From positions 1-36,523 of the forward strand of contig CALUFR010000051.1 in NCBI GenBank assembly GCA_944319875.1: 36,523 nucleotides of DNA, read 5' to 3'. The stretch's first letter is position 1. Every line of letters starts with the position of its first letter. Of the stretch, positions 27,036 through 35,016 are shown piece by piece. Under the pieces are notes generated by a model that worked only from the letters and a program-made list of their open reading frames with translations, ran no database searches and was not told where the DNA came from. A program made the translations under genes and the position numbers. The DNA is from an uncultured Bacteroides sp. Its GTDB lineage: Bacteria; Bacteroidota; Bacteroidia; Bacteroidales; Bacteroidaceae.

Positions 27036-29468
27036 TTATTCACTCTTAATAGTTTCCGCCGGGTTGACCCGCGCCACACGGAGGATGCGGAAGATGACCG
27101 TCAGTGCCGTGACCGCGGCAACGGTGAGCAGGATGCCTGCCCAGAAGGGTACGCCGTAGCTGAAGAACACCGAATAGTTGCTGCTCCACAAGTGGAACAC
27201 AAAGGCCAACGGCGGGAAAGCCAGCAGGGCGGTCACGCCCAGCATCCACAGGTAAGTGCGGGCGAAGAGCAACAGAATCTGCCGCAGACCTGCACCGTTG
27301 ACCTTGCGGATGGCGACTTCCTTGCGCCGGCGATCCGTATCGAGCGTGATGGCGGCATAGACTCCCAAGAGCGTCACCGCCACGCATACCAACGCAAAGA
27401 AGAGGATAAGCCCCCTGAGTTTTGTCTCCGTGCTGCCACTCTCCTCCAGGTCGTCCATCATGGTGGTGACCCGCGGCGTGATAGTGTGCGGAAGGACGTC
27501 GGAGAGGACACGAAGCACATGTTCGCGCACCTCGTCCCGCTGTCCGGCGTGGCACTTGAGGTAGCAATGACCGATATAGTCATCAAATCCGGAGATGGTG
27601 AAGATGTAGCCGTTGTACCACCACGTACCCTGTGTCGCGCGATAGATATGGGTGGTGAACGCACGGCAGACGCCGGTCACCTCATGCCCGCCCCGGTAGT
27701 CGTAGAGCATCGTGCCCACCAGACTCTTGCCGGTCTTTTCCATGACGGCGCGCTGCAACGTCTCGTCCGCCATCATTTCGCCATTGCGGGGCAGGCGGCC
27801 TTCGGTCACGGGCATGTTCATGAAGCGGAAGAAACCCGGTTCCACCCGGTTGATGTCGCAGTTGAAGTCAGTCCGCTCACCGTCCTTCGGTGGGGCAGTC
27901 CACAGACCTCCGCCCGATGCGCCTCCCGTATAGGCGATGTCGCTCAAGATGCAGTCCGCCACCCCGGCATGTTCCTTGAAGCGGGCGATGAGTGCCTTTT
28001 TATCTGCATTCTGCATGAAGGTATAATCCAGGGGGATGCTGAGGATGTCCGCCTTCTCGCTGCGGGTCAGGGTATCGAAAATGGACGAGGCCGTGACGCG
28101 CGATTGCAGGAAGAGGGCGGCGGCCAAGGTCACGAACACCCAGCAGATGAAGTATTGGATGCCCAGCGAGACGTTGCGCAGGCGGTGTCTGCCCCTGCCC
28201 GACCGGTTGCCGCGGATACCTTCCAGCAGGTTGGTGCGGCGGGCGGAAGCCACGGTGGCCACGCTCACCATGAGACAGAGCACAAAGACGTACAGCAGGT
28301 ATTCGCCGCACTGTGCCATCAGTGTGCCGGGGTCTATCGTAAGCGTGTATTGAGCCAGCGTGATGTGCAGGTAGGGCGTCAGCCACTCAATGAGGGTGAA
28401 CGTAATCAGGAAGGCTATTAGCACCACGAGCACGCACTGCGTGAAGAGCTGGGCGACTAAGTGGCGCATGCCTCCTCCGAGCACGATGCGCAGGCAGTAC
28501 TCCCGTGTGCGGGTCAGGAAAGAGCCGGTGAGGAACTGGAAGAAATTGATAAGTCCCGCCAGGAGGATGAGCACGCCAAGCGTCAGCGTGATGTAGGCGA
28601 AGTAGGGTGCGCCGGAGTAGTCCCAAACGTCCTTGCCCAGCGTCGTGGCGCACACCGGAAAAGTTTCATAGCCCATGCTGAATTCCTGGTCGGCACGGCG
28701 GAAGGCCGCTTCCAGGGCAGCGGGTTTCAGGCCGGGGCGCAGAAGGGCGAAGCTGCTACCTCCCGTGGTCTGGCTGTTGCGCGGCCATTGTATGAGCCCT
28801 TCGCTGTCGTTGAGGAGCAGCAGGCGGCAGTTGCCCAGGAAGTCCAGGCTGTTGTTGCCGGGCAGGTCTTCCATGACTGCCTGCACGGTGTAGGCCGTAC
28901 CGTCATCGTGGGGCACGGAAGCCGGGGCGTAGGCCGTACGGCGGGTAGAGACGAGTTGCCGCCCGATGGCGTCCGCCGCATTGCCGTAGATTTGCTCGGC
29001 CATGGAGCGCATCATCACCACCGCATTCGGTGTGTGTGCAGCCGCCTCCCACGAGCCGGCCACTATCCGCGGCGTGAAGACGGTGCGGAAGCAGCTGTCC
29101 GTCTCGATGCACCTCAGGGGGTCGAAAGGCAGGAGTTCGCCCGGCGACACTTCCACGTTGAACTCCCGCTCGCGGGGAAAGCCCACGTAGGTGAAAGCCT
29201 CCACCTCGTCCCACTGCTGGTTGCGCAGGCGGGGAAGCAGTGCGGCGGACGTGCCCGAGAAAGGCCTTCCATTGTCGGTCATCATGATGACGGAAGCGAT
29301 GCGCTCCCGGTTGTCAAAGCAGCGGTCTATGCTCAAGATGAACCGGCTGCAATACAGGCAGAGGGCGAAGCAAAGCATGCACACGCCCAGTCCGACGATG
29401 GAAATGAGGTTCTGCGTACGATATTTCAGCAGGTTTCTGACGGCTAATGTGAGGTAGTGTCGTATCAT
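27036..29468 (-). CDS. FtsX/MacB-type ABC permease, P1 of seven (unpaired)
   Basis: 810 residues, the longest of the set, and first permease of the operon just downstream of array B. The N-terminus MIRHYLTLAVRNLLKYRTQ resembles the MILHYLK group while the C-terminus RVNPAETIKSE matches P3, so it sits between the two types. The first-half motif is RTREYCLRIVLGGG (about 329) and the second RRKEVAIRKVNGAG (about 719). The first periplasmic domain is extended by roughly 25 residues relative to the others. It has no close partner in the operon, whereas the other six form three pairs. Substrate unknown. Confidence 0.87.
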   Translation of the reverse strand: MIRHYLTLAVRNLLKYRTQNLISIVGLGVCMLCFALCLYCSRFILSIDRCFDNRERIASVIMMTDNGRPFSGTSAALLPRLRNQQWDEVEAFTYVGFPREREFNVEVSPGELLPFDPLRCIETDSCFRTVFTPRIVAGSWEAAAHTPNAVVMMRSMAEQIYGNAADAIGRQLVSTRRTAYAPASVPHDDGTAYTVQAVMEDLPGNNSLDFLGNCRLLLLNDSEGLIQWPRNSQTTGGSSFALLRPGLKPAALEAAFRRADQEFSMGYETFPVCATTLGKDVWDYSGAPYFAYITLTLGVLILLAGLINFFQFLTGSFLTRTREYCLRIVLGGGMRHLVAQLFTQCVLVVLIAFLITFTLIEWLTPYLHITLAQYTLTIDPGTLMAQCGEYLLYVFVLCLMVSVATVASARRTNLLEGIRGNRSGRGRHRLRNVSLGIQYFICWVFVTLAAALFLQSRVTASSIFDTLTRSEKADILSIPLDYTFMQNADKKALIARFKEHAGVADCILSDIAYTGGASGGGLWTAPPKDGERTDFNCDINRVEPGFFRFMNMPVTEGRLPRNGEMMADETLQRAVMEKTGKSLVGTMLYDYRGGHEVTGVCRAFTTHIYRATQGTWWYNGYIFTISGFDDYIGHCYLKCHAGQRDEVREHVLRVLSDVLPHTITPRVTTMMDDLEESGSTETKLRGLILFFALVCVAVTLLGVYAAITLDTDRRRKEVAIRKVNGAGLRQILLLFARTYLWMLGVTALLAFPPLAFVFHLWSSNYSVFFSYGVPFWAGILLTVAAVTALTVIFRILRVARVNPAETIKSE

Positions 29469-29533
29469 CTGTTTTCTTCGTTCTAACTTATTCTTTTCTT
29501 CTCTTTCTAACTTTCTGTCTGATAGTCGCTTCG

Positions 29534-29657
29534 CACTTTATTTTTGCTTTACAAGAAATAAAGTACTGCTTTAATAGGGATAAAGTGTCACTTTAACGGT
29601 GTTAAAGTATTGCTTTAAGCAGGTTAAAGTAATGCTTTAAAGGGGGTAAAGCAACCT
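29534..29657. repeat. 22-bp tandem dyad array B
   Basis: Four consecutive 22-bp units start at 29560, 29582, 29604 and 29626, each AAAG-N5-CTTTAA plus a 7-bp spacer. As in array A, two lone half-sites precede the first full unit at the same offsets (ACTTTA at 29535, GCTTTA at 29546, then 29568 inside unit 1). The array closes with GGT-AAAGCAAC. Unit 2 (GTG/CAC inside the dyad) is a perfect palindrome different from the GCA/TGC type, as if symmetry is kept while sequence drifts. It occupies the 213-bp gap between the adaptor gene stop and the P1 start. No ORF and no standard promoter is seen in the gap. Confidence 0.9.
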
Positions 29658-29681
29658 AAAGAACCGTTTGCAGCCTTCCGG

Positions 29682-30929
29682 CTATAGGACCAGTTCCTCG
29701 GCATCGCCAAAGCTGTCATAGCCGGTGGTGATGACCCAGTCGCCGGGTTGCAGGCCGTCGGTCACTTCATATTGTTGCGGGTTCTGTCGGCCGATGGTGA
29801 GAGGCACGCGCACGGCACGCGTCTTGTCCTTGTTCAGCTTGTAAATCCACTGTCCGCCCGTCGCCTGGTAGAAATTGCCGCGGGGGATGACGAGGGCATC
29901 CTCGGGCTGCCCCAGCTCGATCTGTACGCGGAAGCTCTTGCCCACACGGACGTTGTCGGGCATGTCGGCGGTGAAGACGAGGTCTACGTCGAACATGCGC
30001 TCCTTTACTTCGGGCACCACCTTGGTAATCTTCAGCGGATAGCGCTTGCCCTGATAGAGGATGGTGGCGGGCAGGCCGGTGGTGATGCGGTCGATGTAGT
30101 ATTCGCTGAGCGAGGTGTGTACCTTGAACTGGTCGAGCACCTTGATTTCGCCGATGCTCTCGCCCGACTGTACCTGCTGGCCGGGCGTCACGCCTACGAA
30201 GCTGAGTTGTCCGCTGATGGGCGCGCGCACCACGAGATCGTCCAGTCGCCGGCGCGCACGTTCGTACTTCTTTTGCTCGCGGTCGCGGTCGTTCAGCAGC
30301 AGGTCGCGGCGGATGATGGAGACGGCGGAGTCGTGACGCAGGCTTTGCCGTTGCAGGCGGGCTGTTTTCTCCTTGTAGCGGTATTCATCCTCGGACACCT
30401 GGAGCTGGGCCTTGCTCTTGATGCCCATGCGGAATTCTTCCTGCTCCAGCTCGAAGTTCTTGCGAAGCTTCTCCAGTTCGTAGTCGGTCTGCAGGGCCTG
30501 CTGTTGCAGGGTGAGGCTCTGCTGCTCCATTTCGATTTCCTTCTCGCGATAGGTGATGAGTTGTTTCTCCCATTCGTCGCGCTGGTCCTCGATGGTGCGT
30601 AGCAGGTCGACGTTCTCCAGCACGAGGATGGTGTCGCACGTCTTCATCATGTTTCCTTCCTCGCCCACGATGCGCTGCACGCTGCCCGCCTCGCGGGCGT
30701 TGACCTTGATGGTGAGGATGGGTTGCACGAGTCCTTCGACGTCGACGTACTCCATGAACTTGTCGTTTTTCACTTCGGCCATCTGCAGGCTCTCGGAGTC
30801 GATGCGCAGCTTGCGCGGTCCGGCCGAGAGGATGATGACGTAGATCAGGAAGGCGGCAAAGACTACTCCGCCTGCCAGGTAGTAACGGTAACGGATGTAC
30901 CAGGGTTTCTTTTCGAGTTTGATATCCAT
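29682..30929 (-). CDS. MacA/HlyD-type periplasmic adaptor (membrane fusion protein)
   Basis: Bridges inner-membrane permeases to the TolC-type channel. The 415 residues have a single N-terminal TM anchor (about 17-36) and a lipoyl/barrel-sandwich half (VQPILTIKVNAREAGSVQRI, about 65-90). A long helical hairpin rich in Glu/Gln/Arg (about 105-225) is followed by the second lipoyl half (VVRAPISGQLSFVGVTPGQQV), then beta-barrel and membrane-proximal domains (VIPRGNFYQATGG; VTDGLQPGDWVITTG). It is the only adaptor in the operon, 21 bp after the tolC-like gene and 213 bp before P1, so one adaptor must serve several permeases. Confidence 0.93.
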   Translation of the reverse strand: MDIKLEKKPWYIRYRYYLAGGVVFAAFLIYVIILSAGPRKLRIDSESLQMAEVKNDKFMEYVDVEGLVQPILTIKVNAREAGSVQRIVGEEGNMMKTCDTILVLENVDLLRTIEDQRDEWEKQLITYREKEIEMEQQSLTLQQQALQTDYELEKLRKNFELEQEEFRMGIKSKAQLQVSEDEYRYKEKTARLQRQSLRHDSAVSIIRRDLLLNDRDREQKKYERARRRLDDLVVRAPISGQLSFVGVTPGQQVQSGESIGEIKVLDQFKVHTSLSEYYIDRITTGLPATILYQGKRYPLKITKVVPEVKERMFDVDLVFTADMPDNVRVGKSFRVQIELGQPEDALVIPRGNFYQATGGQWIYKLNKDKTRAVRVPLTIGRQNPQQYEVTDGLQPGDWVITTGYDSFGDAEELVL

Positions 30930-30950
30930 AATATGTAGATTGTTAGCTGA

Positions 30951-32426
30951 TTATTCTTTGATTAATCTCTCCAGGTCTTCTTCCAGCGGGCGTCCCTGCC
31001 CGAAGTCGTAGAGCGTGAGGCTGCGCAGGGTGTAGTACAGGCTCCAATAGTCGTAGAGGGCCGTCACGTAGCTGCGGCGGGCGGCATCCTTCTCGGTGAT
31101 GGAGGCGTTGAGGTCGAGCACGGTGGACTGCCCCAACAGATAGAGGCGGCGGGCCACTTCAGCGCGGCGTTGGGCGGTGGTGTCAGTGCGGGCGGCGATG
31201 TGTACGCGCTGGGCTTGCAGGTTGAACTGCTTCACCAGCTTGCGGATGTTCAGGTCGAAGTCGGTCTTGTCCTGTTCCACCTGGGTATGCACCAGGTCGC
31301 GGTTGCTCTTGGCCACCCGCACCTGTCCCTTGCCTCGTCCCCAGTCGAGGATGGGCAGTGAGATGCCGAGACTGACGTACTGCTGGTCCATGGGGTCGCG
31401 CCAGGCGTTTTTCCAGCGGTCGGCCGTCTGCGTCAGGCCGAAGCGCAGGTAGATGTCGGCCTTCAGTCCGGCGTTGGCACGGGCTTGGGCCACGGCGCTC
31501 TCGCTCTCTATCTTCCGGCGCTGCATGTTCTCGATGTCGGGACTGTTCTGAGAGGCGAGCATCAAGGCCTCGCCGAGGTCGATGTGAAGGTCGGGCACGA
31601 AGTCCTCGATGCGCACCTTCAGCTCCACGTCTTGCTGGATGCCCAAGTATGAGCGGAGCTCCTGCATGGCGTTATCCATTTCGATGCGGGCATTCATGCG
31701 GTTGGTCTCCTCGGTGAGCTTGTTTATCTCGAGTTGCAACATCTCGTTCTCGCTGATGGTGCCGATGTCGTAACGACCGCGTGCATATATATATAAGGTG
31801 TCGGCGTTGGCGTAGTTGGTGCAGGCTATCTCGTAGTTGCTCTGTGCCGTGGCCAGGGCGAAGAACTTTTCTGTTGCGGCGGCGGCCACCAGCTCCAGGG
31901 TTTCGACATATCGCTTGCGTGCCTCGCGATAGCGCACGGGCTCGATGCGGCGGTCCCACTTCAGCGAGTTGTAGCCGAAGAGTGACTGGCGATAGCCGAT
32001 GTTCACAGGGGATGTCTGGTAGGAATGGCTATTGTCGCTGAAGAGGTCAAGGCGTTGGGCCGATGTCTCCACGAAGAAGGTACCGCCCGTCCAGGGCACG
32101 TTTTGCGTCAGGCTCAGCGTGAGGTCAGTGGCAAGCAGGTTTTGCTCTACGAATTTCACGCTTCCATCGCCCATGGTCACTTTGTTGATGGCGCGGTCCA
32201 GGTAAGGATTGGACGTCAGCGTCAGGTTGGGCAGGTAGTTGGCGCGGTAGTAGCGGTAGTTCCAGTAAGAGGAACGGAAGCTGTGGCGGGCGCTCTGTGC
32301 GTCGGGCGATTGTTTCTGCGCATGCTGGATGGTCTGCTGCAAGGTCAGCTCTATGACTTCCTGGGCAGAAACGACCGGCTTCAGGCAGCAAGCGGCCGCT
32401 ATCAGTAAAAGGATACGTTTGTACAT
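30951..32426 (-). CDS. TolC-family outer-membrane efflux protein
   Basis: Forms the outer-membrane channel of the tripartite system. From ATG 32424-32426 the product has 491 residues: a Sec signal peptide (MYKRILLLIAAACCLKPVVSA, cleaved before QEV) and two outer-membrane-efflux repeats of long helices. These include ELTLQQTIQHAQKQSPD near the start and DLNASITEKDAARRSYVTALYDYW near the end. An upstream in-frame start at 32471 is rejected because it lies inside the sigma-54 -24 element. It is the first gene of the operon. A-rich bases before the ATG (AAGAAGAAA) are the only ribosome-binding cue. Confidence 0.93.
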   Translation of the reverse strand: MYKRILLLIAAACCLKPVVSAQEVIELTLQQTIQHAQKQSPDAQSARHSFRSSYWNYRYYRANYLPNLTLTSNPYLDRAINKVTMGDGSVKFVEQNLLATDLTLSLTQNVPWTGGTFFVETSAQRLDLFSDNSHSYQTSPVNIGYRQSLFGYNSLKWDRRIEPVRYREARKRYVETLELVAAAATEKFFALATAQSNYEIACTNYANADTLYIYARGRYDIGTISENEMLQLEINKLTEETNRMNARIEMDNAMQELRSYLGIQQDVELKVRIEDFVPDLHIDLGEALMLASQNSPDIENMQRRKIESESAVAQARANAGLKADIYLRFGLTQTADRWKNAWRDPMDQQYVSLGISLPILDWGRGKGQVRVAKSNRDLVHTQVEQDKTDFDLNIRKLVKQFNLQAQRVHIAARTDTTAQRRAEVARRLYLLGQSTVLDLNASITEKDAARRSYVTALYDYWSLYYTLRSLTLYDFGQGRPLEEDLERLIKE

Positions 32427-32455
32427 AGTTTCTTCTTTGTTTTTAAAATAAAATA

Positions 32456-32470
32456 TCAAAATCCGTGCCA
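32456..32470 (-). promoter_or_regulatory. Sigma-54 (-24/-12) promoter of the efflux operon
   Basis: The minus strand reads TGGCACGGATTTTGA. It matches TGGCACG-N4-TTGC at every defined base except the last (A for C). The predicted start near 32444 gives a leader of about 18 nt to ATG 32426. The neighbouring gene encodes a sigma-54 activator, which supports the call. It would drive the tolC-like and adaptor genes and, if nothing intervenes at the arrays, everything to 11773. Confidence 0.75.
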
Positions 32471-32525
32471 AATTGATAAGTCCTTGTTTTACAGTGTTTA
32501 AGTGAACCGACTGATGGAAAACCGG

Positions 32526-32562
32526 TGTGCACTACCGCACAAAAATAGTGCGGAAGCGCACA
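32526..32562. promoter_or_regulatory. Tandem dyad activator sites between efflux operon and its regulator
   Basis: Two 14-bp dyads of form GTGC-N6-GCAC lie at 32527-32540 and 32548-32561, with centres 21 bp apart (two helical turns). Together they form a larger inverted repeat: arms 32526-32540 and 32548-32562 match at 13 of 15 positions around AAAAATA. Their centres are about -90 and -110 from the predicted sigma-54 start, standard for an enhancer-binding protein. They also lie just upstream of the regulator's own -7 box, so autoregulation is likely. Confidence 0.65.
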
Positions 32563-32584
32563 TACAGTACACGGATATTATGCG

Positions 32585-32592
32585 TATCTTTG
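32585..32592 (+). promoter_or_regulatory. -7 box of the regulator-kinase operon
   Basis: TATCTTTG is a perfect TAnnTTTG, 19 bp before ATG 32612. No TTTG is found at the -33 position. That region coincides with the end of the second GTGC-N6-GCAC dyad, so the bound regulator could compensate for the missing -33 or block it. Confidence 0.6.
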
Positions 32593-32611
32593 TCCCGACA
32601 CACAGTACATC

Positions 32612-33991
32612 ATGCTTATGGAGAAACTTGGTAAAATATTGATTGTAGATGACAACGAAGACGTGCTCTTTGCCCTCAACCTGCTGCTCGAACCTTATTC
32701 CGAGAAGATAAAGGTCAGCACCGGCCCCGAGAGACTGGAATACTTCATGACAACTTTCCAACCCGACATCGTGCTGCTGGACATGAACTTCAGCCGCGAC
32801 GTGGTGAGCGGACAGGAAGGATTTGACTGTCTGAAACAAATCCTGCGCATCGACCCGCAGGCGGTGGTTATTTTCATGACCGCCTATTCGGACACCGACA
32901 AGGCCGTGCGGGCCATCAAGGCGGGAGCTACAGACTTCATTCCTAAGCCGTGGGAGAAGGAAAAGCTGCTGGCCACGCTATCCTCGGGCATGAAGCTGCG
33001 CCGTTCGCAGTGCGAAGTGAACCTGCTGAAAGAGCAGGTGGAAGCCCTGAGTGGCGGCAACGCGGACGAGCGCATCATCGGTGAGTCCGACGCCATGCGT
33101 GCCGTCTTTGATACGGTGGAGAAACTACGTGACACGGATGCCAACATCCTTATCTTGGGCGAGAACGGCACGGGAAAGGATGTCGTTGCCCGTCTGCTTT
33201 ACCGTAATTCGCCCCGTTCGGGAAAGCCTTTCGTTACCATCGACCTGGGAAGCATACCCGAGCAGCTGTTTGAAAGCGAACTTTTCGGCTATGAAAAAGG
33301 TGCTTTCACCGATGCCCGCAAGGCCAAGGCAGGACGCATGGAAGTGGCAACGGGCGGCACGCTGTTTCTTGACGAGATAGGCAACCTCTCTCTGCCCATG
33401 CAGGCCAAACTGCTTACCGCCATCGAAAAACGGCAGATCAGCAGGTTGGGAAGTACGCAGAGTACTCCTATTGACGTGAGGCTGATCTGCGCCACCAATG
33501 CCGACATCCGGCGGATGGTGGAGGAAGAACGCTTCCGCCAGGACTTGCTCTACCGCATCAACACCATCGAACTGCATATACCGCCCCTTCGCGAGCGGGG
33601 CAATGACATCCTGCTGCTGGCCGACCACTTCCTGCAACGCTATGCGCGGAAGTATCAGAAGGAGATGCGCGGTCTGACGCGCGAAGCCAAGAACAAGTTG
33701 CTGAAGTATGCTTGGCCGGGCAACGTGCGCGAGCTGCAACACACGATGGAACGGGCCGTCATTTTGGGAGATGGCTCTTTGCTTCGCCCGGAAAATTTCG
33801 TATTCCAAACGACGCCTCCCGCTGCCCGTCCGCTTAAGGAGGAAAAAGAGGTGCTCAACTTGGAGCAGCTGGAGCGGCAGGCGGTGGAGCGTGCCATGCG
33901 GCTGAGTGAGGGAAACATGACTAAGGCGGCCGAATACCTGGGTATTACACGGTTTGCCTTGTATCGGAAAATTGAAAAGTTAGGTTTATGA
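32612..33991 (+). CDS. Sigma-54-dependent response regulator (NtrC family)
   Basis: Cytoplasmic activator that remodels sigma-54 RNA polymerase by ATP hydrolysis. The 459 residues have three domains. The receiver (about 7-125) has acidic Asp13/Asp14, phospho-acceptor Asp57 (LLDMNF), Thr90 and Lys112. The AAA+ domain (about 155-385) has Walker A GENGTGKD (183-190), Walker B GGTLFLDEIG (248-257) and an arginine-rich sensor region. The Fis-type helix-turn-helix ends the protein (MTKAAEYLGITRFALYRKIEKL). The sigma-54 contact loop reads GAFTDA (230-235) instead of GAFTGA. MEKLGKIL at 32618 is an alternative start. The stop overlaps the kinase start by 4 bp. It is the obvious candidate to bind the dyads at 32526-32562. 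Confidence 0.95.
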   Translation: MLMEKLGKILIVDDNEDVLFALNLLLEPYSEKIKVSTGPERLEYFMTTFQPDIVLLDMNFSRDVVSGQEGFDCLKQILRIDPQAVVIFMTAYSDTDKAVRAIKAGATDFIPKPWEKEKLLATLSSGMKLRRSQCEVNLLKEQVEALSGGNADERIIGESDAMRAVFDTVEKLRDTDANILILGENGTGKDVVARLLYRNSPRSGKPFVTIDLGSIPEQLFESELFGYEKGAFTDARKAKAGRMEVATGGTLFLDEIGNLSLPMQAKLLTAIEKRQISRLGSTQSTPIDVRLICATNADIRRMVEEERFRQDLLYRINTIELHIPPLRERGNDILLLADHFLQRYARKYQKEMRGLTREAKNKLLKYAWPGNVRELQHTMERAVILGDGSLLRPENFVFQTTPPAARPLKEEKEVLNLEQLERQAVERAMRLSEGNMTKAAEYLGITRFALYRKIEKLGL

Positions 33992-34953
33992 GACGTTATT
34001 CACTCATTGTCACCCTTCATATTCTTGCCATCGCTCTGCTGGCGGTGGGAGTCTACCTGTTGGTTGTTAAGGAATTGTGGTTCAGTGCTCTGATGGTGTT
34101 TATCGCCCTGATGGCCGCGGGTTTTAATCTTTACCGCATGCAGATGGTGCAGATACGCATGATGCGCCATCTGGCCGAAAGCTTGCGCTTCGATGACATG
34201 ATGCTTTCTTTTCGCTCGCCCTATCGCAACCGTTCGATGGAGCAGATGGTGGGTGAGCTGTCCGAGGCCATGCGAAACTTCCGCACGCACGTGCTGGAGC
34301 ACAACGAGATGGTTGCCTGGCAGAAACTGATCCGTGTGCTGACGCACGAGATCATGAATTCACTGACACCTATTATCTCCCTGTCCGAGACGTTGTGCGA
34401 ACGCGAAGTGGACGAACGTAGCTATAGCCTGATGCGCCAGGGTATGCAGACTATTCACCGGCGGAGTAAGGGTTTGCTGGAGTTTGTAGAGAATTACCGT
34501 AAGCTGACCCGTCTGCCTGCTCCTGTGCGTCGTCCGGTATCGCTTTCCGAGTTGTTGCTGGACCTGCGTAAGCTTTTCCCCGAAGACTACATCCACATCG
34601 AACTTCCGGCTGAAGACCGCACCTTGCAGATAGACCGTACGCAGATAGAACAGGTGCTTATCAATCTGATAAAGAACGCGCGTGAGGCTTGTGCCAAGAC
34701 CGCTGAACCTTGCATCGAAGTGAAAGTGCTGCCTGCACAGTCATGGCAATGCCGCATTACGGTGAGCGACAACGGGGAAGGAATTTTACCTGTGGTGCTG
34801 GATAAGGTCTTTGTTCCTTTCTTTACCACTAAATCCGGCGGACAGGGCATCGGCCTGAGCTTGTGCAAACAAGTCATGAACCGTCACGGGGGGAACATTA
34901 CAGTGCAGTCTACCGTGGGGCAAGGCTCCTGTTTCACGCTTCTGTTCGGATGA
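33988..34953 (+). CDS. Sensor histidine kinase, NtrY-like, with minimal loop between two TM helices
   Basis: Inner-membrane kinase for the regulator encoded directly upstream (ATGA overlap). It is only 321 residues. TM1 (about 5-27) and TM2 (about 32-50) are joined by roughly four residues (KELW), so there is no periplasmic sensor domain; no PAS or GAF domain follows either. The H-box is RVLTHEIMNSLTPI with His120. The HATPase domain has the N-box LINLIKNAREAC (about 223-234), G1 SDNGEGI and G2 GGQGIGLSLCKQV. The layout is that of intramembrane-sensing kinases (BceS-like in plan), which suggests it monitors membrane state or the transporter. That is inference. Confidence 0.93.
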   Translation: MRRYSLIVTLHILAIALLAVGVYLLVVKELWFSALMVFIALMAAGFNLYRMQMVQIRMMRHLAESLRFDDMMLSFRSPYRNRSMEQMVGELSEAMRNFRTHVLEHNEMVAWQKLIRVLTHEIMNSLTPIISLSETLCEREVDERSYSLMRQGMQTIHRRSKGLLEFVENYRKLTRLPAPVRRPVSLSELLLDLRKLFPEDYIHIELPAEDRTLQIDRTQIEQVLINLIKNAREACAKTAEPCIEVKVLPAQSWQCRITVSDNGEGILPVVLDKVFVPFFTTKSGGQGIGLSLCKQVMNRHGGNITVQSTVGQGSCFTLLFG

Positions 34954-34957
34954 AAAA

Positions 34958-34992
34958 AAACGGGGATGCCCTGTAAAAGAGCATCCCCGTTT
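34958..34992. terminator. Bidirectional terminator between kinase and secDF
   Basis: A perfect 12-bp stem (AAACGGGGATGC at 34958-34969, GCATCCCCGTTT at 34981-34992) with an 11-nt loop. On the minus strand it is followed by a run of U (complement of 34953-34960), making it a canonical terminator for secDF. On the plus strand the T tract is shorter, but the hairpin starts 4 bp after the kinase stop. Confidence 0.85.
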
Positions 34993-35016
34993 ATGTTGAC
35001 ATTTGGAAATAACTGT

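Noticed and set aside
26463-28421. 652-codon plus-strand open frame across P2 and P1
   Set aside because: It is antisense to two permeases with clear family motifs; its translation has no recognisable domain and is rich in His/Arg/Gln typical of shadow frames.
32427-32471. Upstream start of the TolC-like protein
   Set aside because: It begins within the TGGCACG element and puts charged residues before an otherwise typical signal peptide starting at 32426.
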